A stretch of 57,351 nucleotides of DNA from Gnetum montanum (lineage: Eukaryota; Streptophyta; Gnetopsida; Gnetales; Gnetaceae), in contig MNCI01008727.1 of NCBI GenBank assembly GCA_015680685.1, positions 504,502 through 561,852 on the forward strand, in the 5' to 3' direction. Position numbers and translations under genes: made by a program. The notes beneath the pieces are model-generated. The model worked only from the letters and a program-made list of their open reading frames with translations, ran no database searches and was not told where the DNA came from. Below, one piece after another: positions 1 to 10,173 of this stretch; position 1 is the first letter of the stretch; every line of letters starts with the position of its first letter.

Positions 1-2
1 CG

Positions 3-542
3 CAACAACAAGCGGTTGGGGCCATGTACATGCCTCCATCATCTAACACCTCGGAGCACCCTTCAGTCCAAAGGAGTGTAATGCATACGGTTATGCTAAC
101 ACATACCGTAACTGACTGGATCAAGGTAGGCCACCTTCCCAGGAAACTAACTGATCCTGGGAGTCCCTTTATTTATTTGCAGATTGCTGGAAATGCACCA
201 CATCGGGCTCTTCTTGACTCAGGTTCTGGAGTCAACTTAATTTCACAACAGATGTATCACGCCTGGAACCTGCCCCAACTTAAGAAGAGCAATATCCAAC
301 TAGAGTTGGCGGACCAGTCCATCATGATTCCCTTGGGATTGGTGGAGGATGTTATTACCACTGTGTGTAGTTGGTTCTACCCAATGGATTTTCTAGTGAT
401 CGATGTTAACAACAACGAAGGGGACTTCCTAATTATAATGGGAAGGGCATGGCTAAGCACAGTAGACGCATGCCTTAGGATCCGCGATCTTTCCTTGGAA
501 ATCTCCAAGATAACAGGTGTGGGAAGATCGAGAAGAGGATAG
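3..542 (+). pseudogene. Athila-type aspartic protease fragment (element A)
   Basis: The frame is open from the window edge and ends at TAG (540-542). It holds the retropepsin signature LLDSGSGVNLIS, then LELADQSI, a PLGLVEDV stretch and the later GDFLIIMGRAWLST, the equivalent of the second hydrophobic-G-R segment of plant Ty3/gypsy proteases. The enzyme would cut the Gag-Pol polyprotein inside the virus-like particle. The same region recurs at 24462-24956 (minus) and 45255-45711 (plus), which fixes its identity. About 180 residues are seen; upstream Gag lies outside the window and downstream RT is missing. It is a remnant of a polyprotein, not a host gene. Confidence 0.85.
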
Positions 543-569
543 TTCCATGCATCACATACAGTTGATTNG

Positions 570-2331
570 ACCTTGTAAGTTCGTCACCCAATAAGTGTTC
601 AGACCGATGGGATGAACTATTTTTTATTGATTGCTAATGTTGGTTTTTACCTTTAAGTTACAATGTTGATACTAAGGTATGTCTCTTCTGATATGGCAAG
701 CAATGAGATCACTTCATCCATCCATCCATCAAAGTCTATGGTTTCACTTGGCTTGGAAATGTACAGTTCCCTTCCAATAAGAACTTTAACGAATTGGTGA
801 CTACGCATTTCTCAAACTAAGGAAGGACTCAAGGATTGCAAAGGGTGTGACTTCAAGGGAACTTGATGCTCTTGTGTTGGTTATTCACTTGGGTGCTTTT
901 TTGTTTTCTTCTTCAGTTTTCTTACTGTTCCGATGTTACCCATTCTTCGGAAGCTGAGACAATAAAAATAAAGAAGTCTTTGCATGGTGTGGTCCCCAGC
1001 ATAAAAACACAAAACACAAAGAAAAAAAACCAAAGTGAGGATTCAAAGCACACCCCTTAGACGAAATAAAATTTGGGCTGCAAGCACTCGTTATGGAACC
1101 AAAGTGTTCTCTCTAACTAAGGCCCTTCTCACTTCCCCTTCTCTCCGTTGTTTCGTCGGAATGGTGGTGGCTCTTTGACGATGCATCCTTGTCATCCAGG
1201 CTGATGGTTTAACCAAATGAATTGATGCGAAGTCATTGGAAGTGGTTGGTTTGAGTCCGAGTTGGAATGAGATTCGCCAAGTCACATTAATCATAAACCA
1301 CACAAGGGGCTGTACAACACCTTGTTCTTGGGATTCCATTCCGCTTCTCTTATTCCCATCCTTCTCTCCATTGTTTACCTCATTGCCGGTTGTATCATTA
1401 GTGTCTATTTTGGTTGATGCATTGTTTTCTTTTTGGTAAATTCTTACAGTTAAGACTTTAACTCTTGTTCCAAAGGACATTCCCAGAGCCTATGAACTCT
1501 TTGAATGCGGGATTGTCAGGGCATTAAGGGCATGAGCCTGCTTTGGGGAGGACCCATTGACATTCCTATTTTGAACATTAGTTAACTTATTTTCCTTAAC
1601 ATTTTTGCAATTAATTTTATTTTTGTTCATTTCCATCTTGACGTCCATTTCACCGATGCCATAGTTGTCCCTTTTCGCCTATCTTTCTTACTCTTTTTCT
1701 TTCTCCATTCTAACGCTACCGGAGGTTCGCGATTAGTCATGGGGGTACAGGGCCTGCTTTTTCAATTTTTCTCCTATGCCCTGGATTTTTTTCATTTTTC
1801 TTCTTAACCCCTACACCTTCGGTAGTCATCATATACATTTTCACAGATCCATATCAGCCATACCACAACCTAGCCAATGAACCTAAACCGAAGCAAGGTA
1901 TTATTTACTTAATGATCTAATTACCCTTGCTAATATACGATTGTGTTGTGTATGCATATGGAAATCATACAACAATGGAATGGATCTGGAGCAAACACTT
2001 GGAATGGACAGCGCTGAAGCAGCTATGCAAGGAGTAAGATGGATAATGCGCTTACGGATGAACAACGGAAGGCACAATCTAGGCGTTGGCAGTAGCAAGA
2101 CTCTTCTCTCTTCTTCTCTTCTATTCTCTCTCCTCTTTTCTCTCAACTGCCAAATGTGGCCTGATGTCATTGTAATAAGGTGTTCACCCTTGTTGTCATG
2201 AACACCAGTTTTTGTCAAGTCTTGTAATAAAGACCCGTTCACATGTCATCCCATTAGTTCCAGTTCCCCTCAATAATCCCCTACCTACCTGATATCATTG
2301 TAAGGAACTCAAGGACAAGTTTTTATTCAGT
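570..2331 (+). other. 3' noncoding region of element A
   Basis: About 1.8 kb between the broken protease and the LTR. It aligns by eye with the post-pol tract of C (49140-50890) and, inverted, of B (19200-20950): shared landmarks include CATGGTGTGGT near 985, AAAGCACACCCCTTAGAC near 1045, CTTTGGGGAGGACCCA near 1538 and the purine tract at the end. The short open frames here have no recognisable domain and differ between copies, so I call none of them a gene. An env-like ORF, present in some Athila elements, is not evident. Confidence 0.7.
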
Positions 2332-2341
2332 CATGGGGGTA
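2332..2341 (+). promoter_or_regulatory. Polypurine tract of element A
   Basis: CATGGGGGTA directly precedes the LTR start TGATGAG. The same tract sits at the equivalent site in B (minus, 19187-19196), C (50895-50904), E (minus, about 53831-53840) and, as CATGGGGTA, in F (4040-4048). It is the expected primer site for plus-strand DNA synthesis. Confidence 0.75.
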
Positions 2342-2370
2342 TGATGAGATGCAACATGCATAGTGCCGTG

Positions 2371-2438
2371 ATATCGCGTCTTTCCCTGCGATATCGCGTA
2401 CACGATATCGCGGTCCGCCGCCATATCTATAAATAAGA
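2371..2438 (+). promoter_or_regulatory. U3 promoter of element A: repeated GATATCG palindromes plus TATA box
   Basis: Three copies of a CGATATCG-type palindrome (GTGATATCGCG, GCGATATCGCG, ACGATATCGCG) lie within about 50 bp, followed by CTATAAATAAG about 20 bp on. The equivalent stretch of the C, B and A LTRs keeps the same spacing of GATATC cores before a TATA box, so this looks like the element promoter. No binding factor is assigned. Confidence 0.55.
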
Positions 2439-2684
2439 GGCGGCACTCCCTTCATTTCCCAATCCTGGCTAGAAGTAGCGAAGCTCTGGCAATTTGAACA
2501 CCCCAGAGTTAGATTAATTTCCCATGTGCCCGCAGTAGGAGTCCTAGAGTGAACGGCTCTTTATTTGAGCAACTTTGTAACCTGAACACAAGTTGTGTAC
2601 AGCAATAAATACGAACTTGATTGGATAAACCTTGCAGTACATGGTTTTATTTTATTGTTATTTATTGCTTTCCTAGTGCGCATG

Positions 2685-2970
2685 AGTACGACTTGATTAC
2701 GAGCATCTACAGATGTGTAAGGCTAATCAAGGAATCGACTGCTTGTCGCAATGTGTGAGTACGAATTAACTATGAGCATTGGCTGCTTGGTAACCCAGTA
2801 GCGTATTCCAAGATCTGCGCTTGGTAATCCCAGTAGTAGTCCAATGTGTACGGCTAGTTAAGGAATCGGCTGCTCATCGCTAGATTAGAACGTGTGATAA
2901 GTACGACTTGGCTACGAGCATCCACAAGTGTGTACAGCTAGCCAAGGAATCGGCTGCTTATCACACTTAG
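2685..2970 (+). repeat. Diverged direct repeats inside the A LTR
   Basis: The module GTACGACTTG-N-TACGAGCATC ... GTGTA-GGCTA ... AAGGAATCGRCTGCT occurs at about 2690-2745 and 2910-2965, with a partial copy at about 2845-2882. The B and C LTRs lack this iteration, which accounts for part of A's extra length. Confidence 0.6.
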
Positions 2971-3383
2971 GCTAAATAGGTGCCTCAGTATGACCACTTC
3001 GAGCACTTGCGTTACGTGTGGTGATCCCAGTAACGATTAGCGTTTGGTAGCCACAGTTGCATAGTTCAGGGTGTGTCCGGTAAGTGGGAACGGATGCTGA
3101 CGCTAGTTAATTTAGACTTAGGACATTAGTTAGAGTTAGTTAGTTTCTCAACCCTTTCTCTCATAGCTTAGGAGATAAACTGAAAAATACCAAAAAAATT
3201 ATATACCTCAGACTTGCTTAACCATACACCGTGACACATACAAGCAAGCCTGGGAACACAACGAATGATTAACCCCAAGTGTTTCTTGTGGCGTTAAGGC
3301 ATTTAGTCTGCGGAGTTTGACCGGATCGCGTGTACACGCTCATATTCGTATGGTTGAGTGTAGGGGTACCTCGCCACTCATCA

Positions 3384-3850
3384 CATGTTAATAGCAAGAT
3401 GACCTAGAAATGAACTAAAGCAATAGGTAGTAGTTGTGTATGTCATGTACGAGAAAGAATTTGTTGATAGAAATGATGCGCTACAAAAACTACATGTTGC
3501 AAAATTTGAACTCAAAATTGTAAAAGCAAGCTACTAGGGGTAAAAAGATGTTCCAACAAATGTAGCACTCAAAATGCTTGACTACCAAGAACTCAAAAAG
3601 GTAGCCAGAGCTTTTGAGAAGAAAAGGTGATAGTTCGTGGCATGCTACGTGAAAGCTAATTAGATATTTCCACAAATACCATGCCCATGGAATGTACCAG
3701 CTTCATCAAATAGTGGTTAATTAGAATGAAAAATACATGATTCCAAGATAGAGGAAGAAAAAATTCTAGCACTCTTGAATTGCTAGTAATTTCAGAAGCT
3801 TGATGACAAAGGGAAGAAGCCGATGGAAGAGCCTCCATCACCTAGAACAT
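3384..3850 (+). pseudogene. Decayed extra ORF of element F (C-terminal part)
   Basis: Read in one frame it gives EKEFVDRNDALQKL, later LDYQELKKVARAF and QKLDDKGKKPMEEPPSP, interrupted by several stops. The minus strand of 54040-54430 in element E gives EKDFAN, KDSLQKFQVANSKLEVVKA, LMDYHELK and a DKGK ending, so the two are homologous. Two stop codons in a Y-stop-G-stop-KDV context occupy the same place in both copies. The product is not recognised; the E copy is predicted coiled coil. Confidence 0.6.
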
Positions 3851-4048
3851 AAACTACATCGAGCTACTTCAGTTTTTGTTTTGTTTTGTCAATTGTCAAT
3901 TGTGTCATTTTATAAAAAAAAACACCACTACAACATTTAAGAGTCATGTAAATAGTCAGTCAAGTTAAGTATACCTCTTAATTTTAGTAGGAAATTTATC
4001 CTCATTTTGTTGTAACTTAAGGATGAGTTTCTAGTTAGTCATGGGGTA

Positions 4049-4945
4049 TGATAAAGCTAAATTTTAAAGTGATGCAATATCATAACTATGATATTGTATC
4101 AATGATGTTGTAGATACAATGTCATAGCCCATGTTATGTCATTGTTGATGCAATCTCTTAGGAGCTGTGAAGCCCTATAAATACCAACACCTAGGTGCAC
4201 AATCAATAACTTTTTCATTACACCCTATGTAAAATTCTTGTAGTTTGTTTTCATAGTCTTAGCAATAGAGTGAATGCCCATAATGTGATGTTTAAAAGTT
4301 GCACAATGTCTTTATTCATGTAAATTGTACTTGGGCACAGTTTATGTCTAACAATAAAGATTGAGATTGCTTTTCATCATTGCAACATCCACTTAGTTAT
4401 TTTTTGTTTACATAGTTTAATTTTCTTGCTTTCCTAGTTAATCATTTATGTTTTTAAGTACTTTACTTTACTTGTTCATTAGTAAAGTGGAATGAGTACG
4501 ACTGGTTTTGAGTGTTAAAGTGTAATTGTTTGGTAACCCAGTAGCAGTTTCACTTGATTCGCTTAGTAGTGAACTCACTTGGTAATCTTAGTAATAGTTC
4601 CATGAGTCCAAGACGTGTATGGTAAGCTAGGATCAGATGCTCATCGCTATATGCTAAAATAAATTTACATTATAGTCACTACTTGGATTTAGATTTCTAT
4701 TCTCAACTTTCATTATGAATACCATTAGGAGCTATTTAGGCCTTACAACATCAATTATCATATGCCTCACTTCGAGTTAAGCCATACATTGAGACTCACT
4801 AACTCAAGGTGAGAGGACAACGATCACGAACTGAACATCAGCCCTTAGCATAATTACATTATCTGATCCATGGATTATGATTTGGTTATTGGTGAACACT
4901 TGTGACTTGTATGGTAGAGTGTTGGGATTCCTCAACCACTCATCA
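4049..4945 (+). repeat. 3' LTR of element F (897 bp)
   Basis: TGATAAAGC... to ...CCACTCATCA. It has GATATTG-type relics of the U3 palindromes, TATA box CCTATAAATACC (about 4174) and an AATAAAGA (about 4352). It is clearly related to but well diverged from the LTRs of A, B and C; most CpG positions have become TpG or CpA. Confidence 0.8.
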
Positions 4946-7079
4946 TTTTCCTAGTCTAGGCTCTCAACATCAAGATGTATAAGAAGTCAAAACTCTTCAA
5001 ATAAGAAAGGTTATTTTATTTCCCTCTTCATGGAGCATAAATTTTAGGGGTGAAAAGTCTTAGGTTACAAGATAGACAAACGTTTTCAATAAAATATTCA
5101 AAAATATTTTCTAGTCCATAAATACCACAAATTCTTCAAAATCTAAAAATATCTAGAAATGCAAGAAAAAATGTATATTTTATTCAAGCATCTTTAAAGG
5201 TTAGGTCTCGGTTACCCTCACTACCAAAGGGACTCATTAACAGCTCTTAGAATAACCTTGTGACCCCAAACAAGTCACTATGATTAGATTATCCTTGTGA
5301 CCCCAAACAAGTCACTCATGATATATTATTTTATTCCAAAAATCCAAAATATTTTTGAAATAGCCAAAAATTTATTACCACAACATTCTTGCAAAATCAT
5401 GTTTATATCAAAAGCTGAATCAAAGTAATCATAAACTATTCCAAAAGTAGGTTGGGAAAAGTTTCACAATTTTAAAAATTCACCAAAAGAATAAAAAGGA
5501 GTATAGACAAGAATAAAATACAAGGTAGCTACATAAAAATAAACATAAAATAATCTCCCTTGTGTTGGTAAGGCTTCAAAAATTTCCTTGCGTCCTCTTT
5601 TCCTACTTTATGCTCTCAATTGGTTTTTTCTTGGCTTAGCTTATCACACCTGAAACCCTTCTACAAACTGTGTTGTGATGTATTGAAGGCCTAAAACTAT
5701 TTATGAGGAAAATGGAAGAAACCATGTTCAAATTAGCTTCAAAACAAAGAAGAAGGACAAAAAAAGTCTTTCAGGAAAAATATGAAAGAACAAAATTTGG
5801 AAAAATGGTAGTTATAAAAAAAATAGCAAAAAAAAAAAGTGATAAAAACTAGTAAACAAGGTGGCAAAGAAAACACAAGGCAGTGCATAAAAAAATTATT
5901 CATAACATATGCTATGCATATGTTATACATAATATATATGCTTTTTCCCTTCTACTTGCATGTGAATGTGCTTTAAGGCATTTGAGTTTTTAATTGGATT
6001 ATTATTATTATTATTTTAAATTTTAATTTTTTACCCAAAATAATTTTCATAAGTATTTTTCTCACTTTTATCTTTTCTTTAATTCCCTCGCACTCTAGTA
6101 CTCATGACATGCATACTAGGACTCCAAATCTGATTTTGTTTGAACCTATGGGATTCCTATCAAGTGTTCTACCAAATCATATGATGAAATTTTATCTAGG
6201 CATTACTTATCATGGTTGCCTATTTCAAATGCTAGAAACTTTACGATATTTTAGCAAACTAGAAAATGTGATATCTTGAGAATCGTAACACTAATTTTAA
6301 TGAACTAAGGGTTAAACCTATATTTTCAAACATCCAATATACATCGATAAAGTTAGATTCTAGTTAGGACATCATCTTAAGATACTTCCTAAACAAAGCT
6401 AATTTATGTAATATTTAAATATAATTAAAAATGAACTCCAAATCTTAGTTTAATGATAAAAGGTAACAAGGGATATGGTCTAGTTGGGGTCAGGTTCCAT
6501 AATTGCTCTATGAACAAAGTATTATATAATTACATGTGCAAAATGAAAATAGAAGATGCATAACTAGATGTACATAATTAAGCATAAATGTGCAAAAAGA
6601 AATAAATATGCATAGCTAAACATTTGAAAAGGAATGATAATTGGCAAAAGAAAAATTTCCTGGGGTAATTGGATTTCAACATTTAATAATAAAATATACA
6701 ATGGATCTATGACTAAGGCCAAGTAGTAGTAAAATAAGGAATACAGAACTTTAACAAAATATCCTAGCAAGTGAATTACATTCACTTATGTAGGAAACTC
6801 GCAACAACAACAACAACAATAGTAATGTAATCCTATAATTTAACCAAGAATATTAGAGCTAATTCATTGAAACACATCTAACTGCATCAAAGAATTAATC
6901 ACATGTATTAAATTAAATACCTAAACCTTTGCAATTTTTTTGGTTGTGACATCTATGATATGTCTTAACTATACACTTTGAGAAAATCCATGGCCTAGAT
7001 ACCTATGTAACAATAAATAATATATGCCTAACGCTACATAAAGTGATTTATGGTTATCCTAATCTCACCCTTGAATTTA
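4946..7079. other. AT-rich intergenic DNA, no gene recognised
   Basis: I see only short AT-rich sequence, a tandem duplication of CCTTGTGACCCCAAACAAGT (about 5255 and 5289), a TTA microsatellite (about 5999-6015) and a CAA microsatellite (about 6801-6820). No open frame has a recognisable domain. Confidence 0.6.
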
Positions 7080-7565
7080 GTTCTTGAAGTTGGATACCAT
7101 AGAGTACATTTGATATTTGTCATTAAACAATTCCAACAATGTACTCTATCTCTGGTAGATTTTGATTCCAAGGATTAGTACCAACTTTTTGCTTCCTCGA
7201 TGAGTGTTCTTAATAATAAATTAATCTTTGGCCAATCATTTTTTGATATTATATAGGACATAGACATCATGGAAGGCTTGCAAATGCTATTGTGAATCAA
7301 CATTGTAGTCTCCCTTGAACTTGGGAATGTTGTTCATGTCAAGTCAGTTGATTAAAATATCCATTTAATGCTTGATCAAGATATAAATAACCTCCTTGAT
7401 ATTATTCATACTCGTAGTAACAAGTAAGAGTTCATTATAATTATCATATTCATCATGGTTTCTACCATGAACATGATCCCTCTTGTATTGTCTATTGTGT
7501 CTTCTTCCATGTCTGTGCCCATGGTCTCTATTTCTGTCATAATCATGATAACCATTTTAGCAGCA
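7080..7565 (-). pseudogene. Athila gag relic
   Basis: Nucleotide similarity by eye to the minus-strand gag of element B at 27590-28100: shared blocks include GATATTTGTCATT (about 7109), TTGATTCCAAGGATT-like, GCTTCCTCGATGAGTGT (about 7192) and GGGAATGTTGTTCATGTCAAGT (about 7323-7344), in the same order and spacing. No LTR is seen around it and the reading frame is destroyed, so this is an isolated, old fragment on the minus strand. Confidence 0.65.
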
Positions 7566-7975
7566 AAATATTAGAGGTGGTAGACATGATGAAACATAAT
7601 ATCTACATGCAATAATTATAATATCTATGAGAGTAGTAAGTAGCTGAGTAAGAACAGGATCACATCATCTTCAATTTAAAACTAGAAGATGGAACAATGA
7701 GCAACATGAAGATTTTATATGTTGATTGTGTTTACTGCAAGTGGTGTAAAATGAGCAACATGTATTATTAGAATGTTGTGGAACAACTTCATAACAAAAT
7801 AGTAAATCTCTGGTTAGTCTTTGTATGAGCTATTCCACTTACTAGTATTAATTCTAGGAAAATATATAAAAGACATGTTTAGTTAATTTATCTCACAAAT
7901 GACCTTTGGGTTTACAAAAATGTAATAAAGTATTGCCCATACATAATTGAAATATTCAATAGTATATTCTCTATT
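7566..7975. other. Intergenic, nothing recognised
   Basis: AT-rich sequence between the gag relic and the LINE-like relic. No open frame or repeat with a supportable identity. Confidence 0.5.
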
Positions 7976-8330
7976 TTGATCCTACCCAAGTTTGCAATTT
8001 GCAATAGTAAAACAATCAATAATTCAAAAACTTTGGAAAAATGTAGAAGAAGAAGAAAAACATTTCTATTAAAAAGTATGAGGCAAGGCCTTAATTCTAA
8101 GTCTAAGACAAACTATATATTTGGTGCTATTACTTATTATTTACATTGCACAATTAGCAAAACACAAATAGGATCTCATAATCTGAGAGTTAAAATAGGT
8201 ATATGGCTCAAAATTTCTTGTGAAGAACAAATATGGCAATTGTGTAATACAAATAGCATTGAATATGAATAACACATTTCTCTACAATGTCCTGCATTGA
8301 AGCACATTAAACATAAATGAAATATTACAA
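7976..8330 (+). pseudogene. Probable LINE-type ORF2 C-terminal zinc-knuckle relic
   Basis: The frame reads IGSHNLRVKIGIWLKIS, then EEQIWQLCNTNSIEYE, a stop, and HISLQCPALKHIKH. This order (SHxLRxExGRW, C-x2-C, H-x4-C P) is the C-terminal zinc-binding region found in many non-LTR reverse transcriptases. The first cysteine is W here and a stop breaks the motif, so it is dead. No upstream reverse transcriptase motif is visible. Identification rests on the motif pattern only. Confidence 0.45.
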
Positions 8331-9390
8331 TTGCAAATTTGGTTAATTTGAGTTAAATATTATTAAAAACACATGGTAAATTTGTTAATGATGTTTTCGA
8401 AACTTATAGCATATATATACAAAACGCATAGCATATATGATTCCATTGTCCAATAAAGTCAAAGGTCCACCAATATAATAAAATGTCAGGTTCAATTCAA
8501 GTATCAATTTATTATGTACTATAACAGATGACGTGCTGGTAACCGAATAGACTTGGCTCTTATCCATCACTAATGTGAAATTTCTTTTGTGTTTGTTTTT
8601 GTGGTGCAGCCTTATTAGAGTAGCAAGAGAAAAAGCTTGACGATTCCATCCACGCAAATTTTATCGTCATTTGGTTATTTCGTGGAGTTAGTCTTACTTT
8701 CTCTTCGTTATCCAGTGTCTGCAGTCGGAGACACCCACCTTGACTTTTCACTATATATGCTTTATTTTTGTAGCCATGCATATTCTGCCCCGTCAAATAA
8801 TGAGACTTGGCAGTGTCATGTTTTCTCCGCTATTGGTCAAGCATGGTTTTCCATTTAATGTCATGTTTTCTCCGCTATTCACGCAGTGGGAGTAGGTGCA
8901 GCATGTCTTTATGTTTACTTTTTTGCTAAGAGCATAGATGGAAAACCGTATTGGATTGGTCATTAACTATTTTTATAAATCTGATCCGATTAAATCGATA
9001 ATGGTTGTATCCATTTTCTGCACCGTCAAACGAGACTTGTCAATTGGTGCCGCCTGTTTCTCCGCAATTGGTGCAGCCTGTTATTCTTTTTTTTTTCGTC
9101 CTGGTAAGAGCAGCAGAATATCAATGTTGACAAGTCAAAGCAAGTGGAGAGTCTGGTCGCATTTTCGTTTCTTTTGTTCTTCTAACCAATGAAGGACTAA
9201 AGCGGAATCCAGTTTTTCTTGGAAGCAAATCAATTTTACTTTCGATAGGAGAAATTTTTTTTTTATTTAAAATCCATTTCCGTTTCGAGAGTATGGGCGT
9301 ATGGATATATAGGGTCGTGTTTTCTGTTTTTTCCTGCGCAGGATGGCAGCGTTTATATAAAACTGATTTCAAATTTTGAAATTGCCAAAG
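8331..9390. other. Intergenic region upstream of the CRK cluster
   Basis: No gene recognised. Two diverged copies of a CCGTCAAAxxxGAGACTTG...TTTCTCCGC-ATTGGT block occur at about 8788-8840 and 9023-9078. A block around 9105-9170 (GGTAAGAGCAGCAGA ... AAGTGGAGAGTCTGGTCG) has a shorter relative at about 12600-12655 before the third CRK copy, so CRK 5' flanks were duplicated with the genes. Confidence 0.5.
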
Positions 9391-9535
9391 CCTTTTACGA
9401 AACGGGTAAAACATAGGGCGAAAAAGTCATTCAGTGAAAAGAGTACTGTAAACGAAACGCGCTTGTCGGAGTCAAAGCAATTTAGTTGGTAATTATAGGC
9501 ATGTATGCATCATTATATGCATAGTGTAGCTTTTA
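9391..9535 (+). repeat. 139-bp direct repeat, copy 1
   Basis: From CCTTTTACGAAACGGG to ATGCATAGTGTAGCTTTT. Copy 2 lies at 9711-9855 and is almost identical. Only copy 2 is bracketed by n characters (9706, 9863). Confidence 0.85.
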
Positions 9536-9710
9536 TCAAATTTAAAGCATTTTCTTTCTAAAGAGTTAAAATTAGCATAAGCGATTTGAACTTTCAACCT
9601 TCAGCAAAATTCTTTAAATGAGTTCTTTGTTGTGACCTGACCACTATGCAATCTAAACACTTGAATACCTTTCAGATAATATGATTATGCTATCAGTTTT
9701 GAAAGNCAAG

Positions 9711-9855
9711 CTTTTTACGAAACGGGTAAAATATATGGCGAAAAAGTCATTCAGTGAAAAGAGTACTGTAAACGAAACGCGCTTGTCGGAGCCAAAGCAA
9801 TTTAGTTGGTAATTATAGACATGCATGCATCATTATATGCATAGTGTAGCTTTTG
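9711..9855 (+). repeat. 139-bp direct repeat, copy 2, bracketed by n
   Basis: Repeats 9391-9535 with a handful of substitutions. Single n characters at 9706 and 9863 flank it, so it may be a gap-filling contig placed in tandem rather than a real duplication. Confidence 0.8.
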
Positions 9856-9950
9856 TCAAATTNTGTCTTCAATGCTATACGTATCGCAACACTCTTCGAA
9901 CAGTGGGTGTGAGGAAAAAAAAATAAAAAATCAATTCCGTATGAGTCTAA

Positions 9951-10010
9951 ATACGTTCAAAGTGGCGGTAAATTATATACGTTCAAATTATCGGTAAATT
10001 ATATATAATA
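9951..10010 (+). promoter_or_regulatory. Candidate core promoter of CRK copy 1
   Basis: A 26-27 bp unit ACGTTCAAA-N-CGGTAAATTATAT is repeated twice, the second copy ending in TATATATAATA (about 10000-10010). This lies about 165 bp before the preferred ATG, leaving room for a 5' leader of about 130 bases. Confidence 0.4.
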
Positions 10011-10173
10011 ACTTGATACAGGCTGGCGACTTTGCTGGATATCAACACTCTGACGAGATCAGAAATTCCAGCCCTCCCAGCAAGTACAAGTTGGATCCTT
10101 TTATTCTCTGCCTTATTCAAGAAGCACAGCTACGATACCAAAAGACATGCTCCCCACTGTTCAGGAACTCACC

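Larger units (their letters stand above)
1..3383 (+). mobile_element. Element A: Athila-lineage Ty3/gypsy LTR retrotransposon, 5' truncated by the window
   Basis: The protease fragment at the left edge, a long 3' noncoding tract, a purine tract and one complete LTR follow each other in the same order as in elements B and C. Reverse transcriptase, RNase H and integrase are absent: the sequence passes from the end of the protease through a single n (569) straight into the 3' noncoding tract, whereas C has more than 3 kb of pol there. That is either an internal deletion or a collapsed assembly gap. CpG-containing motifs in the LTR are better preserved than in B, C, E or F, which suggests a younger copy. 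Lineage rests on homology to B and C, whose pol looks like Athila. Confidence 0.85.
2342..3383 (+). repeat. 3' LTR of element A (1042 bp)
   Basis: It starts TGATGAG and ends CTCATCA, a perfect 7-bp terminal inverted repeat with TG...CA ends. U3 carries a cluster of CGATATCG palindromes and a TATA box CTATAAATA (about 2428); R holds a polyadenylation-type AATAAA (about 2604). It ends with the GGGGTACCTCGCCACTCATCA block shared by all Athila LTRs here. It is roughly 180 bp longer than the LTRs of B and C, at least partly because a module containing GGAATCGGCTGCT is repeated inside it (about 2685-2970). Confidence 0.9.
3384..4945 (+). mobile_element. Element F: 3' end of an older Athila-like element
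   Basis: It begins exactly where the LTR of A ends and contains a decayed ORF, a purine tract CATGGGGTA and a complete LTR (4049-4945). The ORF matches the extra ORF of element E at the other end of the window, so E and F are one subfamily. Element A apparently inserted into the interior of F; F's 5' part would lie left of the window. No primer-binding site follows the LTR, consistent with this being the 3' LTR. Confidence 0.7.

Noticed and set aside
1901-2242. 113-codon minus frame in element A
   Set aside because: Lies in the 3' noncoding tract with no counterpart in B or C.
10147-10173. Upstream ATG at 10147 as the CRK start
   Set aside because: It would add nine polar residues before the signal peptide; the ATG at 10174 has better context (ACCATGA) and starts the hydrophobic leader directly.
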